From positions 66,056 through 95,788 of the forward strand of contig DFHF01000052.1 of assembly GCA_002371825.1 (NCBI GenBank): a stretch of DNA of 29,733 nucleotides. Direction: 5' to 3'. This DNA is from Ruminococcus flavefaciens (GTDB lineage: Bacteria > Bacillota > Clostridia > Oscillospirales > Ruminococcaceae). Under the pieces are notes generated by a model. The model did not search any database. It was given only the letters and a program-made list of their open reading frames with translations, and was not told the DNA's origin. The translations under genes and the position numbers were made by a program. Below are positions 15,031-23,339 of the stretch, piece after piece; position 1 is the stretch's first letter; the number at the start of each line of letters is the position of its first letter.

Positions 15031-17340
15031 TTATTCCGGCTCAGGCTGAGGTTCCGGCGGGTCTGCCACTGCCGGCGGAGGAGTAGGTGCCTGAGTTACA
15101 GGCTCCGGAGGCACAGTTGCCGGTTCAGTGGGAGCGGGAGTTGCAGGCTGCTGGGGTTCTGTAGGAATTGCCGGCGGTGCTGTGGTGTATACAGGGTAAT
15201 TTGGAACAGGAGCCTGCGTTGAAGTGGTAGTCTGTCCCGGGACAGCAGTAGTAGTTGTGGTAGTAGTTGTCGAAGTTGTTGAGCCAGAGTTTGATGTTGT
15301 GGTGGAGAGTACAGGTCTCACTTCCTTAGGAAGCGGAGTAATATTGGGCTTTACACCGTTGAGGCCGTAGCATTCCTGATATGCAAGGAGTATATCTCTT
15401 ATCATATATTTGGAGTACTCACCGTCTTCAATAACTCCTGCAAAAGCCACTTCCGGGTTATCAGCAGGTGCAAAACCGATAAAGAATGAGTTCTGTTTTT
15501 CAAGGTTTTCACCGGTCTGAGGAGTACCGGTTTTTATAGCCACATCAAATCCCAGATTTGATATCGAGTGATTTACCGGCATATTTCTTGAAGCATCTAT
15601 CATTCCGGCGATTATATAATCGTATACATCTTCAGAGGTTATGTTGATCTTTTCAGCAATTGTAGGCTGAGTTTTGGAGACAAGTTCGCCGGAGCCGTAC
15701 TCATAGAGACTGTCAACTAAATATGGTTTATAGCGCACTCCACGATTTGCAATGGTGCTGGCTACAACTGCCATTTGCAGGGGAGTCATTCCGCAGTCCT
15801 GGTTTCCGATACCGGCCTGGATAACATAACCGATATACCAGGGCTGACCGTGTTCGGCGAAGGTCTCAGGATTACAGAGGTAACCTGCGGCATCACCGGT
15901 CTCTATGCCTGTAGGCTGACCAAGGCCGTAAAGTTTTGCATATCTTGTGATATTATCTATACCAAGGCGGTCTGAGAGTTCGTAGAAGTAGGAGTTGCAG
16001 GATACCTCTATAGCTCTTCTGACGGATATATTCTGATGCCAGCCAGTGCAGGCATAATCGCCTCCGTGGTATTTGAAATCGTGGTTACAGTAGAAAGTGG
16101 TGTTTCCGGTAACAACTCCCTCATTCAGTCCTGCGGTGGCAGTAATGGTCTTGAATGTGGAGCCGGGACGGTAAAGTCCCCAGGTCGCACGGTTGAGAAG
16201 GGGAGAATTCTCGGCTTTAAGGAAGTAGTCGTAGTTTTCGGAATAGTCTTTCAGGTTATATGTGGGAGCAGAAGCGAGTCCCTTTACAGCTCCTGTTTTC
16301 ACATCTATGACTGCGATAGCGCCTTTCTTGGCATCAAGGATACCAGGTTTGGGATTGATCGACGGGTAGTTCTTAAGGAAATTTTCAAGTATTCCCTGGA
16401 GCTTCAGCTGGAAATTTCCGTCCACAGTAAGCTTTACTGTGGAGCCGGATTCGGTGTGGGTGATAGTTTTTACATCCACCACATTTCCATCCTTGATAAC
16501 GAGTTCTTCTTTTCCGTTTATACCTCTGAGGACCTTTTCCATGGCAAGCTCTATACCGCTCTTGCCCAGCTGGTCATTCATAGCATAGCCCTGACTTTTG
16601 CGCTCTTCGTACTCATCGGCATATATAGGACCAACAGTTCCAATTTCATGGGGGAGGATATCTCCTCGCTCGATATGTCTTTCAAAGGCCTCTACAGCTT
16701 CGATACCCTTATAGAAATTGCCCAGCTCCTTCATTTCAACAAGAGTTTTCTCGTCCACGTTTTCAGCAAGAAGCATATCGAACTCATATGAGAAGTCCTG
16801 AGCTGTCATTTCATAGCGGAGACCGGCGATTATACGTTTCTCCTCATCTGTATAGGAATCAGCTATCTCGTAATCGGATATAAGCTTATCTATGCAGTTT
16901 TCAGCGGTTGCATATACATTGAGTTTAAGTCCTGATATGAGCTCTGAAGGGTCATCTGTAGTGAATACATAGGGCTGATCCTTAGTGATAGGCAGAGTCT
17001 CCTTGACCTCATATCCACGTTCCTTAAGTGCATTGTAGATACCCAGAAGGGAGGCATTGCCTTCCTTAAGATCCTCGGGGAAGAAAGCCTTCCTTAGCAC
17101 AAGGTCACAGCGGGCTTCGTTTTTGACGATAATATTTCCGTTGTAGTCCATTATCTCGCCTCGTGTAGCCTTTATGTTCCGGGTATACACAGAGGTGCCG
17201 GGACCGTATTTTGACGGAGTTTTTATATCCTCATCGCCTACGACCTGTATCTCCATTAGTCTCATACCGCTTAGAACGGCCAGTACTACGACCAGTGCCA
17301 CGATGATGATGGATTTAATATTCTCGGTTATTCCTTTCAA
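15031..17340 (-). CDS. mrdA: Class B penicillin-binding protein 2 (elongasome transpeptidase) with Pro/Thr-rich tail
   Basis: This D,D-transpeptidase crosslinks peptidoglycan during side-wall growth together with MreBCD. Visible are a short cytoplasmic N-terminus and a membrane anchor at about residues 10-30, the dimerisation domain with RGEIMDYNG, and the transpeptidase domain with all three active-site motifs: S394-TFK, SCNS, and KTG near 604 in IKTGTPQTG. From about residue 677 to the end, some 90 residues form a low-complexity extracellular tail, first Ser/Thr (eight Thr in a row) and then Pro/Thr/Glu, which is unusual for the family. The start is TTG at 17340, with AAAGGAGG 9 nt upstream lying inside a hairpin. 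It is the last gene of the mre operon, 45 nt after mreD. Confidence 0.95.
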   Translation of the reverse strand: MKGITENIKSIIIVALVVVLAVLSGMRLMEIQVVGDEDIKTPSKYGPGTSVYTRNIKATRGEIMDYNGNIIVKNEARCDLVLRKAFFPEDLKEGNASLLGIYNALKERGYEVKETLPITKDQPYVFTTDDPSELISGLKLNVYATAENCIDKLISDYEIADSYTDEEKRIIAGLRYEMTAQDFSYEFDMLLAENVDEKTLVEMKELGNFYKGIEAVEAFERHIERGDILPHEIGTVGPIYADEYEERKSQGYAMNDQLGKSGIELAMEKVLRGINGKEELVIKDGNVVDVKTITHTESGSTVKLTVDGNFQLKLQGILENFLKNYPSINPKPGILDAKKGAIAVIDVKTGAVKGLASAPTYNLKDYSENYDYFLKAENSPLLNRATWGLYRPGSTFKTITATAGLNEGVVTGNTTFYCNHDFKYHGGDYACTGWHQNISVRRAIEVSCNSYFYELSDRLGIDNITRYAKLYGLGQPTGIETGDAAGYLCNPETFAEHGQPWYIGYVIQAGIGNQDCGMTPLQMAVVASTIANRGVRYKPYLVDSLYEYGSGELVSKTQPTIAEKINITSEDVYDYIIAGMIDASRNMPVNHSISNLGFDVAIKTGTPQTGENLEKQNSFFIGFAPADNPEVAFAGVIEDGEYSKYMIRDILLAYQECYGLNGVKPNITPLPKEVRPVLSTTTSNSGSTTSTTTTTTTTAVPGQTTTSTQAPVPNYPVYTTAPPAIPTEPQQPATPAPTEPATVPPEPVTQAPTPPPAVADPPEPQPEPE

Positions 17341-17350
17341 GAAAATGAGC

Positions 17351-17387
17351 CTCCTTTATAAAGGAGACCGCACAAAGGAGTGCGGTC
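17351..17387 (-). promoter_or_regulatory. Two hairpins in the mreD-PBP2 gap, one sequestering the ribosome binding site
   Basis: Read on the minus strand, hairpin 1 is GACCGCAC-TCCTTT-GTGCGGTC (17387-17366), whose first bases overlap the mreD stop. Hairpin 2 is the palindrome CTCCTTTATAAAGGAG (17366-17351), whose right arm is the Shine-Dalgarno sequence of the PBP gene. The loop of hairpin 1 also contains TCCTTT, so a second partner for the same site exists. With the TTG start this suggests that PBP2 output is held down or depends on ribosomes arriving from mreD. The structure is seen; the control is inferred. Confidence 0.6.
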
Positions 17388-17958
17388 ATTGATTCTGCTG
17401 AGTCTTTGTTGTAATTACTTCCTCGATAGTGAGATGATTCTTCGGCATGAGGAAGCGGTTTATCAGTTTGATTATAAGGTATACGAAAACAGCTGAGATC
17501 ACAGTGTAGATCCATATCCTGAGGCTGTGCCTTACAAAGATACGCTCAACATGTTCGTAATTCCAGATCTTGTAGTAGAATCTGTAGTCCAGTCTGCACT
17601 GTATGTACGAAACAGCGGCAGTTATCAGCATGAAATTCACGAATTTGTTTCTCAGATAAAGCTCGAACAGCAGCGAGACTACTATGCAGAAGAATGCAAG
17701 TATCACTGCATTGTATCCGAATAGCTTTCCGCAGGCTATATCGATGAGAAATCCGCATATTGCTCCGGTAACTACAGAACCGTACTGATTGTTGTTTACG
17801 GCTATTGCCAGTGCGATAGGAACCAGCAGCACAGGTTTGCGCCAGGTACCTGAGGTCATGATGATGAAGCTGAAAAATATCAGCACATAGTACAGAGTCC
17901 AGCGAAGAGCGGTCTTGAAGTATAGGATACGCTGTTCACGGGTAGTCTTTATCCTCAT
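17386..17958 (-). CDS. mreD: Rod shape-determining protein MreD
   Basis: This integral membrane protein belongs to the rod elongation complex, linking MreC to the peptidoglycan synthases. The 190 residues form about five hydrophobic segments, among them YYVLIFFSFIIMTSG, the GSVVTGAICGFLIDIACG stretch, VILAFFCIVVSLLFELYL and VISAVFVYLIIKL near the end. The GFLIDIACGKLFGYNA segment is typical of MreD. Its ATG overlaps the mreC stop by 1 nt (TGATG), so the pair is translationally coupled. Similarity among MreD proteins is low, but position between mreC and the PBP gene together with topology makes the call safe. Confidence 0.93.
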   Translation of the reverse strand: MRIKTTREQRILYFKTALRWTLYYVLIFFSFIIMTSGTWRKPVLLVPIALAIAVNNNQYGSVVTGAICGFLIDIACGKLFGYNAVILAFFCIVVSLLFELYLRNKFVNFMLITAAVSYIQCRLDYRFYYKIWNYEHVERIFVRHSLRIWIYTVISAVFVYLIIKLINRFLMPKNHLTIEEVITTKTQQNQ

Positions 17959-18812
17959 CAGTCATCCCCCTTTTTTCCGCTGAAATCGGTTATAACGATG
18001 ACGGATGTAAGACGGGTTATATCTATACAAGGCTCGATCTCAGCGCACATTGACAGTCCGCTTGTGTCGTAGTCAATAGATTTTATGGTTCCGATTGAAT
18101 AATCCTTAGGGAAGAGGCCGCTTGTACCGGTAGTTATCATAAGGTCACCGACCTTGAGCTTATTCTTGAGGTTCAGGTGACTGAGCTTGGTGCAGCCCTT
18201 TTCCGATGATAGGATATTTCCCTCTATTATACCGTAATCTGCATTTGAAGATGAACATACAGCTGCGATAGAGAGGTCAGGGGAGAGAATAGTTCTTACA
18301 GTTGAAACGTGTTCAGAGACCTCTACGGTTATACCCACAAGTCCCTCAGCGGTAACTACAGGGCAATTAGGCTTTATATCGTCAGCAGAGCCCTTATCTA
18401 TAGTAAAGGATCTGAAGGGATCGTTAGTCACATAGCCCAGAACATCACAGGGAACAGAGAGGATATAATCATCGTGTTCCTCTTTGATGCTGACGAATTT
18501 TCTCAGCTCTTCAACCTCTGTTTTAAGAGCATCGTATTCAGTCAGCTGACTGTTCAGCACACCGATCTGCTCCTTCAGCTTTTTATTCTCTTCGTAGTAT
18601 TCGTCGGCATTATTGATCTTATCGATATTGTGCTCGATCTTCATGCTGATCTTGTTAGAGACCTTGCGGAAGGGCTTTGTAGCAGTATTTATAAAGGAAG
18701 CACCTGAAACGGAATAGCCTCCCTTAGTAACGGCATATATCATTATGCCCACGAGAAAGGCGAGAAAAGCAAGCAGGATCTTGAATCTTGTGCTTTTGAG
18801 AAATTCACGCAT
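17958..18812 (-). CDS. mreC: Rod shape-determining protein MreC
   Basis: MreC is a single-pass membrane protein whose outer domain self-assembles and contacts PBP2. The 284 residues show a short cytoplasmic start, a membrane segment at about residues 12-29 (ILLAFLAFLVGIMIYAV), a coiled coil at about 55-110 (rich in Glu, Lys and Leu: YYEENKKLKEQIGVLNSQL), and the beta-rich domain with the typical VLGYVTNDPFRSFTIDKGS and GLVGITVEVS stretches. AAGGAGGG lies before the ATG. The start is 12 nt after the mreB stop. All features are normal for the family. Confidence 0.95.
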   Translation of the reverse strand: MREFLKSTRFKILLAFLAFLVGIMIYAVTKGGYSVSGASFINTATKPFRKVSNKISMKIEHNIDKINNADEYYEENKKLKEQIGVLNSQLTEYDALKTEVEELRKFVSIKEEHDDYILSVPCDVLGYVTNDPFRSFTIDKGSADDIKPNCPVVTAEGLVGITVEVSEHVSTVRTILSPDLSIAAVCSSSNADYGIIEGNILSSEKGCTKLSHLNLKNKLKVGDLMITTGTSGLFPKDYSIGTIKSIDYDTSGLSMCAEIEPCIDITRLTSVIVITDFSGKKGDD

Positions 18813-18824
18813 GGAGCTCCCTCC

Positions 18825-19841
18825 TTAGTAGTACTTGACGTTTTCGGTGAGAGCGTCCTGATAATCTGCGATATTTTCAAGAATCTTGCCTGTACCCTCA
18901 GCAACGCAGTCCAGAGGATATTCAGCAATATATACCGGCATACCGGTCTCACGGTTTATGAGCTTATCAAGACCTCTGAGCAGAGCGCCTCCGCCTGCCA
19001 GTGTTATACCGTGATCGATTATATCAGCTGAGAGCTCCGGCGGTGTCTCTTCAAGAGTGGATTTTATAGCATCGATAACTCTTGAGAGAGGCTCAACAAG
19101 GGCATCTCTTATCTCTGCTGAATTAACTGTGATATTCTCAGGAAGTCCGTTGAGGAGGTTTCTTCCCTTTATTTCCATAGTCTCCTCTTTTTCGCTCGGG
19201 AAGGCGGAGCCGATGTCAAGCTTTACATTTTCGGCTGTTCTTTCGCCTATGAGGAGGTTATACTTCTTTTTGATATAGTTGATTATAGCGGTATCGAATT
19301 CATCGCCGGCACATCTTACTGAACGTGCTGCGACAATGCCGCCCAGGGAGATAACAGCGACCTCGCTTGTACCTCCTCCGATATCAACTATCATGCTTCC
19401 TGCGGGATCGTTGGTGGGAAGACCTGCGCCGATAGCAGCAGCCATAGGCTCCTCGATTATAAGCACGTTATTGGCTCCGGCCTTTTTACAGGATTCACGG
19501 ACAGCACGTCTTTCAACGGCAGTAACTCCCGAAGGGATACAAATTATAACGTTGGCCTTAGTGAAGAGAGTACCCTTCAGAGCTTTTCTGATAAACTCCT
19601 GAAGCATGGTAGTAGCTATATCGAAATCAGCGATAACTCCGTCCTTCAAAGGTCTTACAGCAACGATAGAACCCGGAGTCCTGCCGATAACGTCTTTAGC
19701 TTCTTTTCCGACATAGCGGCATTTATCCGTTCTTGTGTTGACTGCTACAACAGAGGGCTCACGGATAATTATTCCCTTTCCCCTCATATACACGAGTGTA
19801 TTTGCAGTACCCAGATCGATACCAATATCTTTAGTAAACAT
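18825..19841 (-). CDS. mreB: Rod shape-determining actin homologue MreB
   Basis: MreB polymerises on the inner membrane face and positions the cell-wall elongation machinery. The 338 residues match the family length. The actin-fold ATP-binding signatures are present: IGIDLGTANTLVY at the N-terminus (phosphate 1), VDIGGGTSEVAVISLGG (phosphate 2) and ITLAGGGALLRGLD (adenosine). AAGGAG lies 7 nt before the ATG. It heads the mreB-mreC-mreD-PBP2 operon, which has a good promoter about 120 nt upstream. The identity is secure; a paralogue such as Mbl cannot be excluded, but the operon context is that of mreB. Confidence 0.97.
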   Translation of the reverse strand: MFTKDIGIDLGTANTLVYMRGKGIIIREPSVVAVNTRTDKCRYVGKEAKDVIGRTPGSIVAVRPLKDGVIADFDIATTMLQEFIRKALKGTLFTKANVIICIPSGVTAVERRAVRESCKKAGANNVLIIEEPMAAAIGAGLPTNDPAGSMIVDIGGGTSEVAVISLGGIVAARSVRCAGDEFDTAIINYIKKKYNLLIGERTAENVKLDIGSAFPSEKEETMEIKGRNLLNGLPENITVNSAEIRDALVEPLSRVIDAIKSTLEETPPELSADIIDHGITLAGGGALLRGLDKLINRETGMPVYIAEYPLDCVAEGTGKILENIADYQDALTENVKYY

Positions 19842-19968
19842 TCTGCAGCTCCTTAATAATTCTGTATATTAATATCTGTTCAAATTCCCAATATTATAAA
19901 GAATTTGCGCTCCCCGGATAAAGTTCGGGGCAATTACCGCCATCAGGCAGTTATTGAGGACACATTAT

Positions 19969-19997
19969 ATTATAACACCATTGCGTTATATAGACAA
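19969..19997 (-). promoter_or_regulatory. Promoter of the mre operon with 120-nt leader
   Basis: On the minus strand TTGTCT (19997-19992) and a perfect TATAAT (19974-19969) are 17 nt apart. The leader down to 19842 contains two small hairpins (ACTGCC/GGCGGT and CCCCG/CGGGG) and a second TATAAT (19898-19893) with only a poor -35, so a minor second start is possible. Confidence 0.7.
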
Positions 19998-20004
19998 TAA
20001 TTTG

Positions 20005-20025
20005 AGGCGGGAAATTCTTCCGCCT
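20005..20025 (-). terminator. Weak terminator-like hairpin after the DUF4321 gene
   Basis: An 8-bp stem (AGGCGGGA/TTCCGCCT with one GU) with a 5-nt loop lies about 60 nt past the DUF4321 stop and just before the mre promoter. On the minus strand the following tract is CAAATTATTG, not a clean T run, so termination may be partial and upstream transcripts may run into mreB. Confidence 0.35.
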
Positions 20026-20083
20026 GAGAAAAATTTTAAAATTACGGAAATATAACAGCCATTCCGGGCGGAAAAACTGTTGA

Positions 20084-20347
20084 TTATTTTCCCGGTATGA
20101 GCTTCGGAGCAGTTTTGTAGTAGACGAACATAGCGACGAGCAGCAGCAGGATCTGGCAAACGTTTGCTTTGACGTAAAGACCGAAGGCGATCTTGAGAAC
20201 GTCAGTATCGATCAGGAAACTGTCCGGCATAAACTGGAATGATTTTGAATATCCGAGCCACGGGAAAATAGTGGCATTGTCTCCGATAAGTCCACCCAGT
20301 ACAAGTGCTGCAACTATTAGCAAAAGCATATATAGTGTTCTTTTCAT
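20084..20347 (-). CDS. Small DUF4321-type membrane protein
   Basis: This 87-residue protein has two membrane segments, at about residues 5-23 (LYMLLLIVAALVLGGLIGD) and 60-77 (NVCQILLLLVAMFVYY), with a short loop holding FQFMPDSFLIDTDVLKIAFGL. The G-G-x-x-G before the loop and the LKIAFGL helix fit the small family known as DUF4321, common in spore-forming and related Bacillota near cell-shape genes. Its role is not known. It follows dut by 34 nt and precedes the mre operon. A CGGAGAT box lies before the ATG. Confidence 0.82.
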   Translation of the reverse strand: MKRTLYMLLLIVAALVLGGLIGDNATIFPWLGYSKSFQFMPDSFLIDTDVLKIAFGLYVKANVCQILLLLVAMFVYYKTAPKLIPGK

Positions 20348-20381
20348 TGTTGATCTCCGTTTCTGCCATATTACGGCAATA

Positions 20382-20822
20382 TTATTTTATTCCGGAAGAG
20401 CCGAAGCCGCCGTCTCCTCTTTCTGTATCAGGGAGAACATCGCTGACTTCGATATCCGGCATAAGGATCCTTGTAGGTATAAGCTGAGCTATCCTCATTC
20501 CATGTTCAATGGTAAATGGCTCTTTTCCGTGATTTATAAGCGGTACGAACCATGCTCCCCTGTAATCGCTGTCAACTACTCCAACGCAGTTTGCAAGCGA
20601 TACTCCATAACGTGAGGAGAGTCCGGAGCGTGGGTAAATCAGCAGAGCAACATCATCCTCATCAACAGCGGCAGTAAGACCGGTGGGGATGAGCTTTATC
20701 TCTCCTGGTGCGAGTATTACAGGCTCATCGAGACAGGCGCAAATGTCCATACCTGCGCTTCCTGAGGTTGCACGGGAGGGGATAGCTGCTCTTTCATCAA
20801 GTTTTTTGAAAGTGATCTTCAT
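20382..20822 (-). CDS. dut: Deoxyuridine 5'-triphosphate nucleotidohydrolase (dUTPase)
   Basis: dUTPase cleaves dUTP to dUMP and pyrophosphate, keeping uracil out of DNA and feeding thymidylate synthesis. All five trimeric dUTPase motifs are present in 146 residues: SAGMDICA, PRSGLSSRYG, GVVDSDYRG with the catalytic Asp, RIAQLI, and the C-terminal RGDGGFGSSG flap. I chose the ATG at 20822 (MKITFKK), with GAGG upstream and only 1 nt after the stop of the U32 gene; the longer open frame to 20906 overlaps that gene and lacks family similarity. It is translated together with the U32 peptidase gene. Confidence 0.95.
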   Translation of the reverse strand: MKITFKKLDERAAIPSRATSGSAGMDICACLDEPVILAPGEIKLIPTGLTAAVDEDDVALLIYPRSGLSSRYGVSLANCVGVVDSDYRGAWFVPLINHGKEPFTIEHGMRIAQLIPTRILMPDIEVSDVLPDTERGDGGFGSSGIK

Positions 20823-20823
20823 A

Positions 20824-22851
20824 TCAAATTCCTCTGTAGTAAAGTCCACGGGTAATCTTTTCACTTGTTTTACTGCCTGAGAGCACCTGCTTTGTCTGTT
20901 CCTCATTTTCGTCTGTCAATATGTAAAGCAGGAAATCCGCAGATGTTATCTCGGAGAGCCTGTCCTGCATGAACAGTACATCCGGATTAAGTATCTCAAC
21001 ATATTCCCTGGAGCACTGTACCGGAAGGATGCGCCCTGTACGGTCTGTCAGCTGCTTTCTGCATTTTTCGCAGCCCACTTCGTTCTTTATAGGACAGTTT
21101 CTTGTGAGCATGAGAGGCAGTCTGCCATATACCACAGCTCCGGCAGGAACAGGGGAGAGCAGTTTATTCAGGTGAGAAAGATCAAGCTCGAAGGAACAGA
21201 CTATGTCTTCCAGACCGATATCAGCAAGACGTTCTGCGCTGAATGAGTTTGTAACATTCAGTGTGAAGCTGCCGTGAAGTCTGAATCCAAGCTCCCTGCC
21301 AACAGCGATAGTGTCAGGTGTATGACAAAAGAGCCGTGTGTATCCTGCGGACTGAAGTTCCTTCAGGCGTGAAAAAAGCTTCTCCTCGTCTGTGATAAAT
21401 CTGGGAGGAGAAATTATTATCATGTCTTTATCTTTAATGATGTCACAGTTTTTTTCGATCAGCTCGATTGGGACGATCACAAGATCAGCCCTGTCCATAG
21501 CTGAGGCAAGCTGCCCGGCAGTCTGGCACATGACATGGATCTGCTGCTTTCCGGAAGTATTTTTTCTCTTATCCGGAAGGGAGGGGATCCAGTCAGTGAC
21601 AGTGGGGGCAGGTGTATTTTTTTTGATTATAGCAGAGGTCAGCTCCTCACATAGCTGTCTGCGGAGCTCGTTGAGCTTTCCGGCAGGGACAATAAGTCCC
21701 TCATGGATATCTGCTTCAAGTCCGCCATAGGTGAATATAGTATCACCAAGCTTTGAGAGCTGTTTTTCCAGAGTTGCCTTGTCTGTGGGGCGGTTCAGAG
21801 CCTTTTCCGGGACAGCTCCAACTGCTGAAACAGTTATTCCGCCGGCAGAAGCACTTATTTTTACAGGGCTTTCAGGTATAACAGAGGCCTTGAAAAATAC
21901 CTCACAGGTCTTGCGCTCAAACCGGTAGAGCTCATGTATTTTTGGTATAAGTTCACGGGCAGCGGTGACGTCCTCTTTTTCACGGACACCGAACATATCC
22001 TGTCTTTTGCCGGTAAAATAGCCGTCAGTGAAGCCGCTTCGTGAGAATATACCTCTGAGAAGCTGCATATCCGGAGCCTGTCCGTCAAGGGACTTTCTGA
22101 GCTCGTTTACAGCAGAAGCTACATATTCTGGGCGTTTCATTCTTCCCTCAATCTTGAAGGAGTCAACACCCATATCGGCAAGCTCCTTAGCTTTCGGGAG
22201 GAGAGACAGGTCTTTCAGGGAAAGTGCGGCAGAATTCTTGCTGCCGGAAGCTGAAAACGGCAGCCGGCAAGCCTGTCCGCAGCAGCCGCGGTTAGCTGAG
22301 CGTGAGCCCATGACCGCTGACATATAGCACTGCCCTGATACTGACATACAAAGGGCACCGTGAACGAATATCTCTGTTTCGATGTTTTCAGCGCATATCC
22401 TTCTTATAGTATCTCTGTCCAGCTCTCTGGCGGGGACTACTCTTGCGTAGCCAAGAGAACCAAGAAGTCTTGCGCCTGCAGCAGTATGTACCGACATCTG
22501 TGTTGAAGCATGAAGCACAGCTTCCGGAACACAGTGCCGGATAAGTTCCGCACATCCCCAGTCCTGAACGATAAATGCGTCCACACCGGCAGAGGAGGCG
22601 GCTTTTATATATTCGCAGAAGTCGGGAGCTTCATCGTCGGAAATAACTGTATTCACAGCAAGATCCAGCTTTGCTCCGTATTTATGGCAAAGCCGGGCAG
22701 CCTCCCGCAGTTCTTCCAGTGTGAAGTTTGCGGCGCTGCTTCTTGCGGAGTACTTTTTTCCGCCAACGTATACTGCGTCAGCTCCGGAGCGGAGGGCAGC
22801 GGAGAGAGTCTCCATGCTTCCGGCGGGAGCCAGGACTTCAGCTGATCTCAT
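20824..22851 (-). CDS. U32-family peptidase-like protein
   Basis: The 675 residues begin with the U32 fold (VLAPAGSMETLSAALRSGAD, AVYVGG) and contain the family signature around EIFVHGALCMSVSGQCYMSA, followed by the cysteine-rich stretch RGCCGQACRLPF. Together with the later CPIKNEVGCEKC segment, these cysteines are the kind that bind an iron-sulfur cluster in relatives. Members of this family are called peptidases, but several characterised ones (for example RlhA in E. coli) take part in RNA hydroxylation, so true proteolysis is doubtful. The longer C-terminal region seen here also occurs in that subgroup. Its ATG overlaps the zapA stop by 1 nt (TAATG). The family is firm, the reaction is not. 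Confidence 0.88.
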   Translation of the reverse strand: MRSAEVLAPAGSMETLSAALRSGADAVYVGGKKYSARSSAANFTLEELREAARLCHKYGAKLDLAVNTVISDDEAPDFCEYIKAASSAGVDAFIVQDWGCAELIRHCVPEAVLHASTQMSVHTAAGARLLGSLGYARVVPARELDRDTIRRICAENIETEIFVHGALCMSVSGQCYMSAVMGSRSANRGCCGQACRLPFSASGSKNSAALSLKDLSLLPKAKELADMGVDSFKIEGRMKRPEYVASAVNELRKSLDGQAPDMQLLRGIFSRSGFTDGYFTGKRQDMFGVREKEDVTAARELIPKIHELYRFERKTCEVFFKASVIPESPVKISASAGGITVSAVGAVPEKALNRPTDKATLEKQLSKLGDTIFTYGGLEADIHEGLIVPAGKLNELRRQLCEELTSAIIKKNTPAPTVTDWIPSLPDKRKNTSGKQQIHVMCQTAGQLASAMDRADLVIVPIELIEKNCDIIKDKDMIIISPPRFITDEEKLFSRLKELQSAGYTRLFCHTPDTIAVGRELGFRLHGSFTLNVTNSFSAERLADIGLEDIVCSFELDLSHLNKLLSPVPAGAVVYGRLPLMLTRNCPIKNEVGCEKCRKQLTDRTGRILPVQCSREYVEILNPDVLFMQDRLSEITSADFLLYILTDENEEQTKQVLSGSKTSEKITRGLYYRGI

Positions 22852-23216
22852 TATATGCTCTCGCTGAGCTGCTTCAGCTTGACCATATTCTCAAGCTGAA
22901 CTATCTTTGACTTCAGCACATCGATCTCTTTCTGTGCAGCGTCACGTTCAATGCGGGTCCTGCCAGCCTCGTCAACGTACTCCTTAGTCTGGGTACGGAT
23001 GCTGTCAAGCTTCTGATTGGCCTTATTGAGGTCATCAAGAAGGCTGAGTGCTACCATTATAGAAGCTCCGTAGGGAGAAGAACCGCTTCCGGAATTGACT
23101 ATTTCGTTGATCTTTGTTTCCAGAGCTCTTGCGAGTGCGAAAACATAGTTCGGTGATTCTGAGGTCTTGAGCTTATACTCCTTACCGCAGATCATAACTT
23201 TAACTTCGTTGGCCAT
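22851..23216 (-). CDS. zapA: Cell division protein ZapA
   Basis: ZapA is a small cytosolic protein that bundles FtsZ filaments at the division site. The 121 residues show the N-terminal ZapA strand pattern (EVKVMICGKEYKLKTSESP), the segment ALARALETKINEIVNSG, the central helix ASIMVALSLLDDLNKANQKL, and a long C-terminal coiled coil rich in Glu, Lys and Arg. I chose the ATG at 23216 because AGAAAGGA lies just before it; the open frame extends 12 codons further without a ribosome binding site. It heads the zapA-U32-dut-DUF4321 run. Confidence 0.87.
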   Translation of the reverse strand: MANEVKVMICGKEYKLKTSESPNYVFALARALETKINEIVNSGSGSSPYGASIMVALSLLDDLNKANQKLDSIRTQTKEYVDEAGRTRIERDAAQKEIDVLKSKIVQLENMVKLKQLSESI

Positions 23217-23257
23217 TTTGTATCTTTCCTTTCTGAGCGAAATATACTCCACTCTAC

Positions 23258-23286
23258 ATTATACTACATTTTATTTGAATATGGAA
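23258..23286 (-). promoter_or_regulatory. Possible promoter of the zapA run
   Basis: On the minus strand a perfect TATAAT (23263-23258) lies about 40 nt before the zapA ATG. The matching -35 position, 17 nt away, reads TTCCAT, which is poor. There is no terminator hairpin between lexA and this site, so zapA may also be reached by transcripts from murC-lexA. Confidence 0.4.
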
Positions 23287-23339
23287 GAGTTTTTTACAAT
23301 TAACATATTTATTTTAATCGTGTCCCATAACATGATCTG

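Noticed and set aside
15241..15300. Thr-codon repeat in the PBP2 gene as a simple-sequence phase-variation tract
   Set aside because: The repeats are in three-base units with mixed ACT/ACA/ACC codons, so slippage would keep the frame; length change is possible but not an on/off switch.
16036..16791. A 251-codon open frame on the plus strand opposite the PBP2 gene
   Set aside because: It lies wholly antisense to a secure gene, has no ribosome binding site or family similarity, and its amino-acid content is what the reverse of a biased gene gives.
20823..20906. Longer N-terminus for dUTPase starting inside the U32 gene
   Set aside because: The extra 28 residues have no similarity to dUTPase, while ATG 20822 has a ribosome binding site and the normal family start.
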